Shown here piece by piece: positions 52,488 through 61,711 of a stretch of DNA of 64,000 nucleotides (position 1 is its first letter; every line of letters starts with the position of its first letter). A model generated the notes under the pieces. The model ran no database searches. It was given only the letters and a program-made list of their open reading frames with translations, and had not been told where the DNA came from. The position numbers and the translations under genes were made by a program. The stretch is from positions 100,345 to 164,344 of the forward strand of contig NZ_ANFZ01000004.1 of assembly GCF_000331245.1 (NCBI RefSeq). The letters are read 5' to 3'. The DNA comes from Blastomonas sp. AAP53. GTDB taxonomy: Bacteria > Pseudomonadota > Alphaproteobacteria > Sphingomonadales > Sphingomonadaceae.

Positions 52488-53060
52488 ATGGAAGCCTTTC
52501 TCGCCTCTCTGTCGCTCGTCGCGCTCGCCGAAATGGGGGACAAGACGCAGCTGCTCGCCATCCTGCTCGCCGCCAGGCTGCGCAAGCCTGTGCCGATCAT
52601 CGCCGGCATCCTGGTGGCGACGCTCGCCAACCATTTCCTCGCCGCATTGCTCGGTCAGCAGGTCGCAGGATTGCTCGACAGCCCTGCGTTCCGCTACGCC
52701 ATCGCGGCTGGCTTTGTCGGCATGGGGCTATGGGCGCTCATCCCGGACAAATTCGACGAGGACGACCAGCCCAAGGCGCGCGGCGCGGGGGTGTTCGTCA
52801 CGACGCTTATTGCATTCTTTCTCGTCGAGATGGGCGACAAGACGCAGATCGCCACCGTCGCGATGGGCGCGCATTACCAGAATGTGGTCGCGGTCACCGC
52901 CGGTACCACGCTTGGCATGATGGTCGCCAATGTCCCTGCGGTGCTGCTGGGCCACAGGATCGAACGCATCCTGCCGATCCGCGCGCTGCAGATCGGCGCG
53001 GCGCTGCTGTTTGTCGCGCTGGGCCTGTGGGCGGCAGCGCAGACCGCAGGCTGGGTCTGA
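52488..53060 (+). CDS. TMEM165/GDT1-type divalent cation exporter (probable Mn2+ export)
   Basis: 190 aa, six hydrophobic helices in two repeats. Each repeat has the family motif E-x-[22 protein letters not shown] and [17 protein letters not shown]. Members include the Mn2+ exporter of Vibrio (MneA) and the Golgi Mn2+/Ca2+ transporter TMEM165. The manganese riboswitch upstream strongly supports Mn2+ as substrate. Start chosen at MEAFLASLS; an upstream ATG at 52455 is in frame but would fall inside the hairpin. argG follows by 73 bp. Confidence 0.88.
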   Translation: MEAFLASLSLVALAEMGDKTQLLAILLAARLRKPVPIIAGILVATLANHFLAALLGQQVAGLLDSPAFRYAIAAGFVGMGLWALIPDKFDEDDQPKARGAGVFVTTLIAFFLVEMGDKTQIATVAMGAHYQNVVAVTAGTTLGMMVANVPAVLLGHRIERILPIRALQIGAALLFVALGLWAAAQTAGWV

Positions 53061-53133
53061 ACAGCTCTTGCCCCGATCCCGCCGCGCTGTTAGGCGGCGC
53101 GCGAACACTCTTTCCTGCAGAAAGTCCGCTTCC

Positions 53134-54351
<1,218 letters not shown>

Positions 54352-54359
54352 GCGCGCAT

Positions 54360-54815
54360 ATGGAGCGGGCAGGGGGTCACAATCGCACGCTGATGCAGGC
54401 GCTGACCTATGCAGGCGCTCTGCCGTTCCTCGCGGGCGCGTCGTGCCACATCACCGGCTATGGTGATGTCAACGCGGCCAACCTCACCTGCTACTGGGCG
54501 TTCACTATCCTGATGTTCATGGCGGGTACGCTCTGGGGCATCCAGGTGGTCGCGCCGCAGAAGGTGAGCCCCAATCTGCTTGTCGCCAGCAACGTCGTGG
54601 TGCTGGCGACCTGCGCAGCCTTGTGGTTCGTGCCGTTCAACGAGGCCGCGCTGCTGTTCGCGATCGGCTTTGGCGTGCTCTACTGGCTGGATCGCAGGGC
54701 GGTCGAGGCGGGCGCGACCGACGCCGCCTATGGCACGATGCGGGCGCGGGTGACGGCTTTCGTGATCGCCTGCCTGGTGCTGATCGCGGTCGTGCCGATG
54801 GGAGCCATCGGTTAA
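54360..54815 (+). CDS. DUF3429 membrane protein
   Basis: 151 aa with four or five hydrophobic helices (LTYAGALPFLAGA, LTCYWAFTILMFMAGTLWGIQVV, LLVASNVVVLATCAALWFVPF, ALLFAIGFGVLYWLD, VTAFVIACLVLIAVVPMGAIG). DUF3429 is shared with TMEM69 proteins; function unknown. Eight bp after argG. Confidence 0.82.
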   Translation: MERAGGHNRTLMQALTYAGALPFLAGASCHITGYGDVNAANLTCYWAFTILMFMAGTLWGIQVVAPQKVSPNLLVASNVVVLATCAALWFVPFNEAALLFAIGFGVLYWLDRRAVEAGATDAAYGTMRARVTAFVIACLVLIAVVPMGAIG

Positions 54816-54830
54816 CTGGCGTTGCGTGTG

Positions 54831-54918
54831 ACGTCCCTCGACTTCGCTCGGGAACTCGGAACTGTGGCAACGTCGAAAACTCCCCGTCCCGTCTGTCCCG
54901 AGCGAAGTCGAGGGATGT
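54831..54918. repeat. REP-like palindromic repeat, copy 3
   Basis: Inverted pair ACGTCCCTCGACTTCGCTCGGGA (54831-54853) and TCCCGAGCGAAGTCGAGGGATGT (54896-54918), 42 bp apart, directly after the DUF3429 gene. The second arm is identical over 23 bases to the arm inside tolB (59398-59420). Confidence 0.8.
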
Positions 54919-55017
54919 AGCGAACGAATCGTCAGACGAGGCACGCCCGAAACGCGATTGTTACGCCCTCATGAAACAATCCAACCGGCGCACCTTAATC
55001 CATTGCTATTCACCATT

Positions 55018-55051
55018 TTATCCACAGCCAAGCTGCGTCATCTGTGGATAA
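55018..55051. other. Inverted pair of perfect DnaA-box-like sites
   Basis: TTATCCACAG (55018-55027) and its exact inverse CTGTGGATAA (55042-55051) enclose a 14 bp spacer. Each contains TTATCCACA, the consensus DnaA 9-mer, in an AT-richer stretch. A GACTC (GAnTC, CcrM) site follows at 55074. There is no dnaA, hemE or other origin-linked gene beside it, so this may be a DnaA-titrating site, a promoter control site, or chance; as an RNA hairpin it would lie just before the putative ncRNA. Confidence 0.5.
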
Positions 55052-55079
55052 CTCCCACATTTTCGCTGGCCGCGACTCG

Positions 55080-55785
55080 GGTGTCATGAGACCTTGAAGA
55101 GGTCGGAAGGACAGACGGAAAGCGGACTGAAAGCCGGAAAAAGCAAGCCTTTACAGAGATGTAGGGTGAGGGATGGATGGCTGGAGAGACCGCCCGGAGC
55201 GGACATCGGCAACGATGGGCGCCCCGAATGAAGGCCGGTGTTATGCACAGGCTGGAACGGATGGCCCGGCCGCGCGGAAGCAGCGATGCGGATGTGCGGT
55301 TCAGGTGGTCTGAAAGGTTCGGATGGACGGATGATGATCGGCAGGCAGGCAAGATGCGGGGTGGAAGCCCCGGATGGAGCGGCAAGCCGGTGCAATGCCC
55401 TCGCCTCAGTGCGATGCGGGTCAGGACAGGCGGTTAACGCGCACAATCCTTGCGGATGGTGCTGCCGGGCCGGGTGATCTGAACCGGGTGCACGAAGAGG
55501 GGGTGTCAGGCAGAGCGCGGACCCGGGTCCACCGGTCTTCGGACCAAAGGGAACCGGGCCTCGCGCGAAGCCGGACGCCTGGGAAGGGTCTCGGCAGCTG
55601 ATGGGGTGCGGGCAGCAATGCCCACGCTGCAACCGACAGCCCGATCCGGACACGTCAGCTCCACCGCTCGCGGCGCAGCAGACGGACCACACAGAGGCGG
55701 GACACCGCCTTCAGGGCTGCGGAAAAAGCCTCGATGATCCCAACAGGCGCAGTGGGGGCCGACAGCAATGTCGGCCCCCGTTTTG
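55080..55785 (+). ncRNA. Putative structured non-coding RNA, about 700 nt
   Basis: The 1.1 kb between the DUF3429 and symporter genes has no convincing protein: open frames are Arg/Pro/Ser/His-rich, with no Shine-Dalgarno or family pattern. The plus strand is G/A-rich and holds local hairpins, for example CGGGG-TGGAAG-CCCCG (55357-55372) and GGTC-TTCG-GACC (55534-55545, a UUCG tetraloop), and it ends in a strong intrinsic terminator (55754-55784). The terminator is 0.94 kb past the last upstream gene, so something is transcribed in between. The 5' end is a guess. It matches no RNase P, SRP, 6S or tmRNA motif that I recognise. Confidence 0.45.
55754..55784 (+). terminator. Strong intrinsic terminator after the putative ncRNA
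   Basis: GGGGGCCGACA (55754-55764), loop GCAA, TGTCGGCCCCC (55769-55779), then GTTTT. An 11 bp GC-rich stem with a GNRA tetraloop and T-run in plus-strand direction; the reverse strand has no T-run. Confidence 0.85.
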
Positions 55786-55926
55786 CGTTTCGCAAGAAGG
55801 CCGGGCCGGAATGATCGCCCGACACTGCTCTCAAATCACCGTTGTTCATTTCGCCGCCCCCACGCGCAGGCTTGCGGATTTCCGGCAGCCCGGTAGGACG
55901 CTTGCAGGGAGCAGAAGGGCAGCAAC

Positions 55927-57243
55927 ATGGACCGCAAACTTACCTGGTATATTTTCGCCGGCATGATGCTGGGGGTCGCGGTAGGATATGGCGTCCATAT
56001 CGGCATAGCTGCGGACAGTCCGGCCTTTGAATATATCACCAAGACCTTCAAGCTGCTGTCCGATATCTTCCTCAACCTGATCAAGCTGCTCGTCGCGCCG
56101 CTGGTGCTTTCCACCATCGTGGTCGGCATCGCGCATATGGGAGACAGCAGCGCGCTCGGCCGCATCGGCGTGCGCGCGCTGACGTGGTTCATCACCGCAA
56201 GCTTCATTTCAATCGCGCTGGGTCTGCTGATGGTCAACCTGTTCCAGCCCGGTATCGGTGCACCCATCCCCGAAGCAGCAGAAGCGGCTGCCATGGTGGG
56301 CGAGGTCAAGAAGCTCGATGCGTGGGAGTTCACGCTGTCGATCTTCCCCAAGAACGCGCTGGAAGCGCTGGCCACCAACAATATCCTGCAGATCCTGGTG
56401 TTTTCGATCTTCGCCGGCGTGGCCCTGTCGGCACTGGGCGAGAAGGGCGCGCCTTTGGTGCGCGGGTCCGAAGCGCTGGCCGAAATGATGCTGCAGATCA
56501 CCGGCTATGTGATGCGCTTTGCACCGTTCGCCGTCTTCGGCGCGATCGCCAAGGTGGTTGCCGGCAGCGGCCTTGCCATCCTGGGCACCTATTTCGAATT
56601 GCTGGTCGAGTTCTACATCTCGCTGTTCCTGCTCTGGGTGATCCTGCTGACCATGGGCTGGATCTTCCTGCGCGGAAAAATCTGGCAGCTCATCCGCTAT
56701 ATCCGCGAGCCGTTGCTGATCGCGTTCTCGACCGCCTCGTCCGAGGCCGCGCTGCCCAAGATGTTCGAACAGCTCGACCGGTTCGGCGTGCCGCGCCGCA
56801 TTTCGGGCTTCATGCTGCCGCTCGGGTATAGCTTCAACCTCGACGGGTCGATGATGTACATGAGCTTTGCGACGCTGTTCATCGCGCAGGCCTATGGCAT
56901 CGAGCTGTCGATCATGACGCAGATCCTGATCCTGCTGACGCTGATGATCAGTTCCAAGGGCATCGCTGCGGTACCGCGCGCCAGCCTGGTGGTCATCACC
57001 GGCACGCTTGCCCAGTTCGGGCTGCCTGTCGAAGGTGTCGCGATCATCCTGGCTATCGATCAGTTTCTCGACATGGGCCGCACCGCAACCAATGTCGTCG
57101 GCAATGCGGTCGCGACCAGCGTCATCACCAAATGGGAAGGCATGCTGGAAAAGCCCGAACCTGCGGAAATGGAACTGCCCCATGCGCCAGCCGACACGCC
57201 GGAGCATGGCAAGCGCGGACTGGATTTGCCGGAACAGGCCTGA
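55927..57243 (+). CDS. Dicarboxylate/amino-acid:cation symporter (DAACS family)
   Basis: 438 aa inner-membrane symporter for glutamate/aspartate or C4-dicarboxylates. Motifs: AFSTASSEAALPKMFEQL (HP1, serine-rich), LPLGYSFNLDGSMMYM (NxDG), and FLDMGRTATNVVGNAVA (HP2/TM8, D-x-x-R-T). About eight transmembrane segments; GGGAGCAG precedes the ATG. It resembles GltP/DctA; the substrate cannot be decided from sequence. Ends at a terminator shared with pal. Confidence 0.92.
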   Translation: MDRKLTWYIFAGMMLGVAVGYGVHIGIAADSPAFEYITKTFKLLSDIFLNLIKLLVAPLVLSTIVVGIAHMGDSSALGRIGVRALTWFITASFISIALGLLMVNLFQPGIGAPIPEAAEAAAMVGEVKKLDAWEFTLSIFPKNALEALATNNILQILVFSIFAGVALSALGEKGAPLVRGSEALAEMMLQITGYVMRFAPFAVFGAIAKVVAGSGLAILGTYFELLVEFYISLFLLWVILLTMGWIFLRGKIWQLIRYIREPLLIAFSTASSEAALPKMFEQLDRFGVPRRISGFMLPLGYSFNLDGSMMYMSFATLFIAQAYGIELSIMTQILILLTLMISSKGIAAVPRASLVVITGTLAQFGLPVEGVAIILAIDQFLDMGRTATNVVGNAVATSVITKWEGMLEKPEPAEMELPHAPADTPEHGKRGLDLPEQA

Positions 57244-57282
57244 GGCCGCGCACAAGCGGTTGCGCGTTGCATCTGGCAAGAC

Positions 57283-57319
57283 AAAAAAGGCCAGCCGTTG
57301 TGCACGGCTGGCCCTTTTT
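57283..57319. terminator. Bidirectional terminator between symporter gene and pal
   Basis: AAAAAA, stem GGCCAGCCGT (57289-57298), loop TGTGC, ACGGCTGGCC (57304-57313), C, TTTTT. It has T-runs in both directions, serving the plus-strand symporter gene and the minus-strand Tol-Pal operon. Confidence 0.88.
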
Positions 57320-57343
57320 CGGTTTCAGCGCTGATGTGGGGGA

Positions 57344-57862
57344 TCAGTCGATCGTTACCGTTACTGCGCGGCGGTTCTGGGCCCAGGACGCCTCGTCCGA
57401 TCCCATCGCTGCAGGGCGTTCCTTGCCATAGCTGACGACGCGCAGGCGCTGCTCGCTGACGCCCAAGGACACCAGATAGTTCTTCGCGGCGTTGGCGCGG
57501 CGCTCACCGAGCGCGAGGTTGTAGTCGCGCGTTCCGCGCTCATCGGCATGGCCTTCGATGATCGCCTGCTTGTTGGGGTATTGGGCCAGCCACTGTGCCT
57601 GGCTCTGCAGCGTGATCTGGTCATCCGAATCGACATTGTAGCGGTCGAGGTCGAACAGGATGCGGTCGGAGCGGACCTTGGCGAGGAAGTCGCGCTGGCT
57701 TCCCGGGACGACGGCATCGCCGACGCCGGAATTGTCCTGACCCATCGAGTTGTCGACGGCCGGCCCCGGCGCCGGGGGCAGTTCGGGCGGGGCCTTCTTC
57801 GCGCAGGCGCCCAATGCGATGACGGCGGTGGCCAGGACAAGCGTGTTGCGGACAGTTCTCAT
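57344..57862 (-). CDS. pal: Peptidoglycan-associated lipoprotein Pal
   Basis: 172 aa outer-membrane lipoprotein; signal peptide with lipobox ALGAC (Cys about 20) and OmpA-like peptidoglycan-binding domain with ILFDLDRYNVDSDD, IEGHADERGTRDYNLALGERRANAA and SYGKERP. Last gene of the Tol-Pal operon; the region between it and tolB (211 bp) has no other gene. Confidence 0.95.
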   Translation of the reverse strand: MRTVRNTLVLATAVIALGACAKKAPPELPPAPGPAVDNSMGQDNSGVGDAVVPGSQRDFLAKVRSDRILFDLDRYNVDSDDQITLQSQAQWLAQYPNKQAIIEGHADERGTRDYNLALGERRANAAKNYLVSLGVSEQRLRVVSYGKERPAAMGSDEASWAQNRRAVTVTID

Positions 57863-58073
57863 CGAGCGTCTCCTTGCTGGTAGTGTGGGTCAGGGCCGCC
57901 GGACGGTTCCGGTCTGGGCGCTGGCCCGATGGGGAAATGACGAAACATGGCGTGAGCAGGCCCAGCCGGTGATGACAATACAACCCGTAACTGCGACGAA
58001 CCGTGACTCGCTTTGTCGGCAAGGTAAACCCTTTTGCCGCAAAAACCGCCATTGATGCCGCGAATTGCACGGC

Positions 58074-59552
58074 TTACGGCAGGATCGGCCCCCAGGATGG
58101 GTCGGAGCCGTCGACCGGCGTGGGCAAGCGGCGCTCGTTCGACCCGGTGAGGTCCACCTGCCAGACGGTCGAGCTGACCGCGCCGCGTCCGGTGCGGAAG
58201 AACTGGATGACGCGGCCATTCGGCGCCCAGGTCGGCGCCTCGTCCTGCCAGCTGTTGGTCAGCAAGCGCTCGCCGCCGCCCGATGGGCTCATCACGCCGA
58301 TGCGGAAATTGCCCTGCATCTTGGTGAAGGCGATCAGGTCGCCGCGCGGGCTCCATTCGGGCGTGGCATAGCGTCCGCCGCCAAAGCTGATCCGGCGCTG
58401 GTTGGTGCCGTCTGCGTTCATCACATAGAGCTGTTGGCCGCCGCCACGATCGCTTTCAAACACGATCTGGCTGCCATCGGGCGAGAAGCTGCCGCCGACA
58501 TCGATTCCCGGGCCGTCGGTCAGGCGCACCGGCGTGCCGCCTGAGACGGGAATCTTGTAGATGTCGGTGTTGCCGCCGATCGCCATCGAATACAGCAGAT
58601 AGCGGCCATCGGGCGACCAGCGCGGCGCGAACGTCGGATTGCGGCTCTGCGTCACCAGCCGCTGCCGGCCTGTGCCGACATCATAGACATAGATGCGCGG
58701 GTTGCCGTCGAGATAGCTCAGATACGCGATCTGCTTGTAGTCCGGCGAAAAGCGCGGCGTCAGCGCGGTCGATTGGCCGTTGGTGATGAACCGGTGGTTT
58801 GCACCATCCGAATCCATGATTGCAAGGCGCTTGGTGCGGTTCCCCTTGGGGCCGGTTTCGGCGATATAGGCGATGCGGCTGTCGAAGAACGGGCTTTCGC
58901 CCGACAGGCGCGAATAGATGGCATCGGCGCATTTGTGCGCGGCGCGCCGCCAGTCTGCCGGTTCGACGACAAAGCCCTGGCGGGTCAGCTCGCTGCCCAG
59001 CGCTACGTCGTACAGATAGCAGCCCACGGTGATCTTGCCGTCGCCGTTCGAGCGGACGAAGCCCTGGATCAGCGCGGCGGCGCTGCGGCCCTGCCAATAG
59101 GGGAAGGTGGGTGCGGTCACTTCATCAACAGTGATGCGTTTGACGGCATTGCGACCGATGGGCTTGAACAGTCCCGAACGGTCGAGGTCGGAGGCAATCA
59201 CGTCGCTGATGCGGTTGCCCAGATCCTCGGTGGTGCCTGCCAGCGTGCTTTGGCTCTGCGGGGTGGGCAGCGCAGGAACCGCGATGATCAGGTCCGCATT
59301 GCCGGCGTTGTCGACGTCCACCGCGAGCTGGGCCTGGGCGGGGCTCGTTGCAAATGCGACAGCGGCAATCGACAGTCCCAGTGCCCACCTCCGTTTGTCC
59401 CGAGCGAAGTCGAGGGATGTATGCGCAACGGTTGCGCACGCGTCCCTCGACTTCCCGGCAAAGCCGGGAAGTTTATCCTGAGCGGCTGGCTTGCCAGCCA
59501 GCCGAAGGGCTCGGGAATGCGGGAGAGGTTTGACAGATGATAAAAAGCGCAT
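58074..59552 (-). CDS. tolB: Tol-Pal translocation protein TolB, with repeat-derived N-terminal insertion
   Basis: 492 aa periplasmic beta-propeller that binds Pal. TolB N-terminal domain begins after the signal peptidase site PAQAQ (about residue 75) with LAVDVDNAGNADLIIAVPALP; propeller blades contain RFSPDYKQIAYLS, APRWSPDGRYLLYS, GSFSPDGSQIVFES and TPEWSPRGDLIAF. The only sensible start, ATG 59552, follows 3 bp after tolA, so the n-region before the hydrophobic core (about 56-70) is some 50 residues long and coincides with palindromic repeats (59398-59499). Without these, a normal signal peptide MRFLSSV... would result. Confidence 0.92.
   Translation of the reverse strand: MRFLSSVKPLPHSRALRLAGKPAAQDKLPGFAGKSRDACATVAHTSLDFARDKRRWALGLSIAAVAFATSPAQAQLAVDVDNAGNADLIIAVPALPTPQSQSTLAGTTEDLGNRISDVIASDLDRSGLFKPIGRNAVKRITVDEVTAPTFPYWQGRSAAALIQGFVRSNGDGKITVGCYLYDVALGSELTRQGFVVEPADWRRAAHKCADAIYSRLSGESPFFDSRIAYIAETGPKGNRTKRLAIMDSDGANHRFITNGQSTALTPRFSPDYKQIAYLSYLDGNPRIYVYDVGTGRQRLVTQSRNPTFAPRWSPDGRYLLYSMAIGGNTDIYKIPVSGGTPVRLTDGPGIDVGGSFSPDGSQIVFESDRGGGQQLYVMNADGTNQRRISFGGGRYATPEWSPRGDLIAFTKMQGNFRIGVMSPSGGGERLLTNSWQDEAPTWAPNGRVIQFFRTGRGAVSSTVWQVDLTGSNERRLPTPVDGSDPSWGPILP
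59398..59499 (-). repeat. REP-like palindromic repeat, copy 4, inside tolB
   Basis: Arm TCCCGAGCGAAGTCGAGGGATGT (59398-59420) equals the arm at 54896-54918; the opposite arm CGTCCCTCGACTTC is at 59441-59454. Two more perfect hairpins follow: TTCCCGGC-AAA-GCCGGGAA (59452-59470) and GGCTGGC-TT-GCCAGCC (59484-59499). All lie in frame in the tolB signal-peptide region. Every other copy in the window is intergenic. Confidence 0.82.
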
Positions 59553-59555
59553 GGT

Positions 59556-60500
59556 TTACAATCCCAGATAGAAGGTTGGCTCGATGGTCTGCCATTCCGA
59601 ATAATATTGCGCCGGAAATTTGAACGGCGCGGCGCGGCGGACAGCGGCGATGGCGCGTTCCTTGTGCTGGCCTTCCTGCGCGCGGTTGCTGGCATTGACC
59701 CCGGTGGTCGTTGCGCTGGGCGTGCCCACGATATTGCCCTGCTCGTCCAGACGAACGACGACCTTGGTGCGCAAAAGTTCCGCATCTGCGCCGGTCGGCG
59801 GCACCCAGTGCGGCTTGACCTGCCGCAGCAGTTCCCGCTGCAGCGAGGCGACGACGGCGGGGCCTGCAGCGGCTGCAGGCGGCGTCTGCGAACGGCTGGT
59901 CGAAGCCTTGTCGGTCACGCCGTCCAGAAAATCCTTGCCGATCCGCGGCGCGCGCGCAGTTTGCGTCGCAGGCTTTTCTGCAGGCTTGGCCGCCGGTTTC
60001 GCCGCAGGCTTGGTCGCCGGGCGATCGGGGCGGCGGCGGTCGGATGTATCGGCAGGCGGCGCAGGCTTGGGCTTTTCTGCGGCCTTGGGGGTCGGCTTGG
60101 CCGGCGGCGGCGGAGTGCTGCGGGCAGGCTTGGGCACTGGCGCAGGGCGGGGCTTTTCCGCCGCCTTGGGTTTGGGCGGGGCAGGGCGCTCGATGGCCTT
60201 GGGCGCGGGCGGCTCTGGCCGCTTCACCGGCGGGGCGGGCGCGGGCGCAGGCTCAGGTTCGGGTGCCGGTGCGGCCTTTTCGATTTCGGGGGCGATCTCT
60301 GGCGCAGTCGCAGTCGCGGCCTCGGTATTGGGCGAGGGCGATTGCGAGACGAGGCCGACCTCGTCGGTCAGCGTCACGGTAAGGGGTTCGGTCGGCATCT
60401 TCAGTTCGCTGCGGCTGGCGATGCCCAGCGACAGCACGCCGAACAGCGCGATATGGCCGACAACCGCCACCGAAAGCCCAAGACGCTCGCTGCTCTCCAT
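59556..60500 (-). CDS. tolA: TolA-like envelope energy-coupling protein
   Basis: 314 aa. One N-terminal transmembrane helix (LGLSVAVVGHIALFGVLSLGIA), a long Pro/Ala/Lys-rich middle (about 60-205) that replaces the usual TolA helical domain, and a C-terminal TonB/TolA-type domain (VASLQRELLRQVKPHWVPPTGADAELLRTKVVVRLDEQGNIVG). Links the inner-membrane TolQR motor to TolB and Pal. Ordered tolQ-tolR-tolA-tolB; 34 bp after tolR. Confidence 0.88.
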   Translation of the reverse strand: MESSERLGLSVAVVGHIALFGVLSLGIASRSELKMPTEPLTVTLTDEVGLVSQSPSPNTEAATATAPEIAPEIEKAAPAPEPEPAPAPAPPVKRPEPPAPKAIERPAPPKPKAAEKPRPAPVPKPARSTPPPPAKPTPKAAEKPKPAPPADTSDRRRPDRPATKPAAKPAAKPAEKPATQTARAPRIGKDFLDGVTDKASTSRSQTPPAAAAGPAVVASLQRELLRQVKPHWVPPTGADAELLRTKVVVRLDEQGNIVGTPSATTTGVNASNRAQEGQHKERAIAAVRRAAPFKFPAQYYSEWQTIEPTFYLGL

Positions 60501-60534
60501 CCCGTTCCTGCTGATCCTTCGTGAGAAAACTGGC

Positions 60535-61002
60535 CTATTCGGCCTCGGATGAACCCGTGGTGACCAATGATACGCGGTTCAGGCCCGCCCGGTTCAGCTC
60601 GCCCATCACCGTCATGACCTTGCCATAGTCGAGCGAACGATCGGCCCGCAGCATGATCTGCGGCGCATCGCCATTGTCGTCGCCGCGCTCGGCACGGATC
60701 GCCTCCAGCGCGGCGGGCAGATCTGCCTGCGAAACCGGATTGTCATCGATGAAAGGCTGGCCCTCGGCATCGAGCGAGATCTGGATCGGCTCCTTCTCCT
60801 GCTCCAGCGCGTTGGCGCGGCTGTCGGGCAGGTCGATCGGAACGCCCGCGACCAGCAACGGCGCGGTGACCATGAAGATGATCAGCAGGACCAGCATCAC
60901 GTCGACAAACGGGGTGACGTTGATTTCGGCAATCGGAGCGCGCGACCGGCCCCGCCGCCCGCCACCCGAGGGGCCGCCTGAAGAACCTGGCGACATGCCC
61001 AT
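60535..61002 (-). CDS. tolR: TolR (ExbD family) motor protein
   Basis: 155 aa. Short cytoplasmic Gly/Ser/Arg-rich tail, one transmembrane helix with the essential Asp in INVTPFVDVMLVLLIIFMVTAPLL, then a periplasmic domain ending with GKVMTVMGELNRAGLNRVSLVT. It uses the proton-motive force with TolQ. Start overlaps the tolQ stop by 1 bp. Confidence 0.94.
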   Translation of the reverse strand: MGMSPGSSGGPSGGGRRGRSRAPIAEINVTPFVDVMLVLLIIFMVTAPLLVAGVPIDLPDSRANALEQEKEPIQISLDAEGQPFIDDNPVSQADLPAALEAIRAERGDDNGDAPQIMLRADRSLDYGKVMTVMGELNRAGLNRVSLVTTGSSEAE

Positions 61003-61703
61003 CAGAAGCTGTCCTTTTCAAGCTCGCGGCTGAGCTCACCGTGGAAGGCGTCGGAGAAGCGGAACAGCTTGCCCTCCAGCTTGTTCAGCCGGTGCGAGAA
61101 GCGGTTGTACGCGATGACCGCCGGGATCGCCGCGAACAGGCCGATGGCGGTCGCGAACAGGGCTTCTGCGATGCCTGGCGCGACGACCGCGAGCGAGCTG
61201 TTCTGTTCCGCTGCGATCGCGGTGAAGCTGCGCATGATGCCCCAGACGGTGCCGAACAGCCCGACAAACGGCGCGACCGACCCCACGGTGGCCAGGAAGT
61301 TCAGCCGGTCGGACAGCGTGTCGATCTCATGACCCACGGTGGATTGCATCGCGGTTGCCAGCCGCTGGCGCGCGCCATCGCGATCGGTGACCTTGCCCTT
61401 GGTGGTGCGACGCCATTCGCTCACGCCCGATGCCAGCACCCGCGCGCTGGGCAGCGTCTCATGCCCCCGCGCCTTGTAAAAGGCATCGATATCGCCCGCC
61501 TTCCAGAAATCCTTCTCGAAAGCGGCGTTGCTCCGCGTGATCTTGCCGATCTTCAGCCCGAAGCTGATGATGATGGTCCAGGTCCAGATACTGGCCAATG
61601 CCAGACCGATCATCACCGCCTTGACGACAAGATCGGCCTCCATGAACAGCTTGAGCGGCGACAGGGTGACGGCATCCGGGGTAATGCCCATGGTATCGAT
61701 CAT
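61002..61703 (-). CDS. tolQ: TolQ (MotA/TolQ/ExbB family) motor protein
   Basis: 233 aa. Three transmembrane helices: KAVMIGLALASIWTWTIIISFG near the N-terminus, and LFATAIGLFAAIPAVIAYNRF plus VAPFVGLFGTVWGIMRSFTAIA in the conserved MotA/TolQ domain. Works with TolR. It follows ybgC by 8 bp on the minus strand. Confidence 0.95.
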   Translation of the reverse strand: MIDTMGITPDAVTLSPLKLFMEADLVVKAVMIGLALASIWTWTIIISFGLKIGKITRSNAAFEKDFWKAGDIDAFYKARGHETLPSARVLASGVSEWRRTTKGKVTDRDGARQRLATAMQSTVGHEIDTLSDRLNFLATVGSVAPFVGLFGTVWGIMRSFTAIAAEQNSSLAVVAPGIAEALFATAIGLFAAIPAVIAYNRFSHRLNKLEGKLFRFSDAFHGELSRELEKDSF

Positions 61704-61711
61704 AAGCGGGG

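Noticed and set aside
55084..55692. 202-codon minus-strand frame and several short plus-strand frames in the gene-free region
   Set aside because: Pro/Ser/His/Arg-rich with no Shine-Dalgarno, hydrophobic core or family pattern; treated as chance frames over a structured RNA candidate.
55080..55785. RNase P RNA, two-piece tmRNA, SRP RNA or 6S RNA
   Set aside because: The hallmark cores (such as GAGGAAAGTCCGGGC for RNase P, an alphaproteobacterial ANDxxxA tag frame for tmRNA, GGTCAGGTCCGGAAGGAAGC-like for SRP) are not found.
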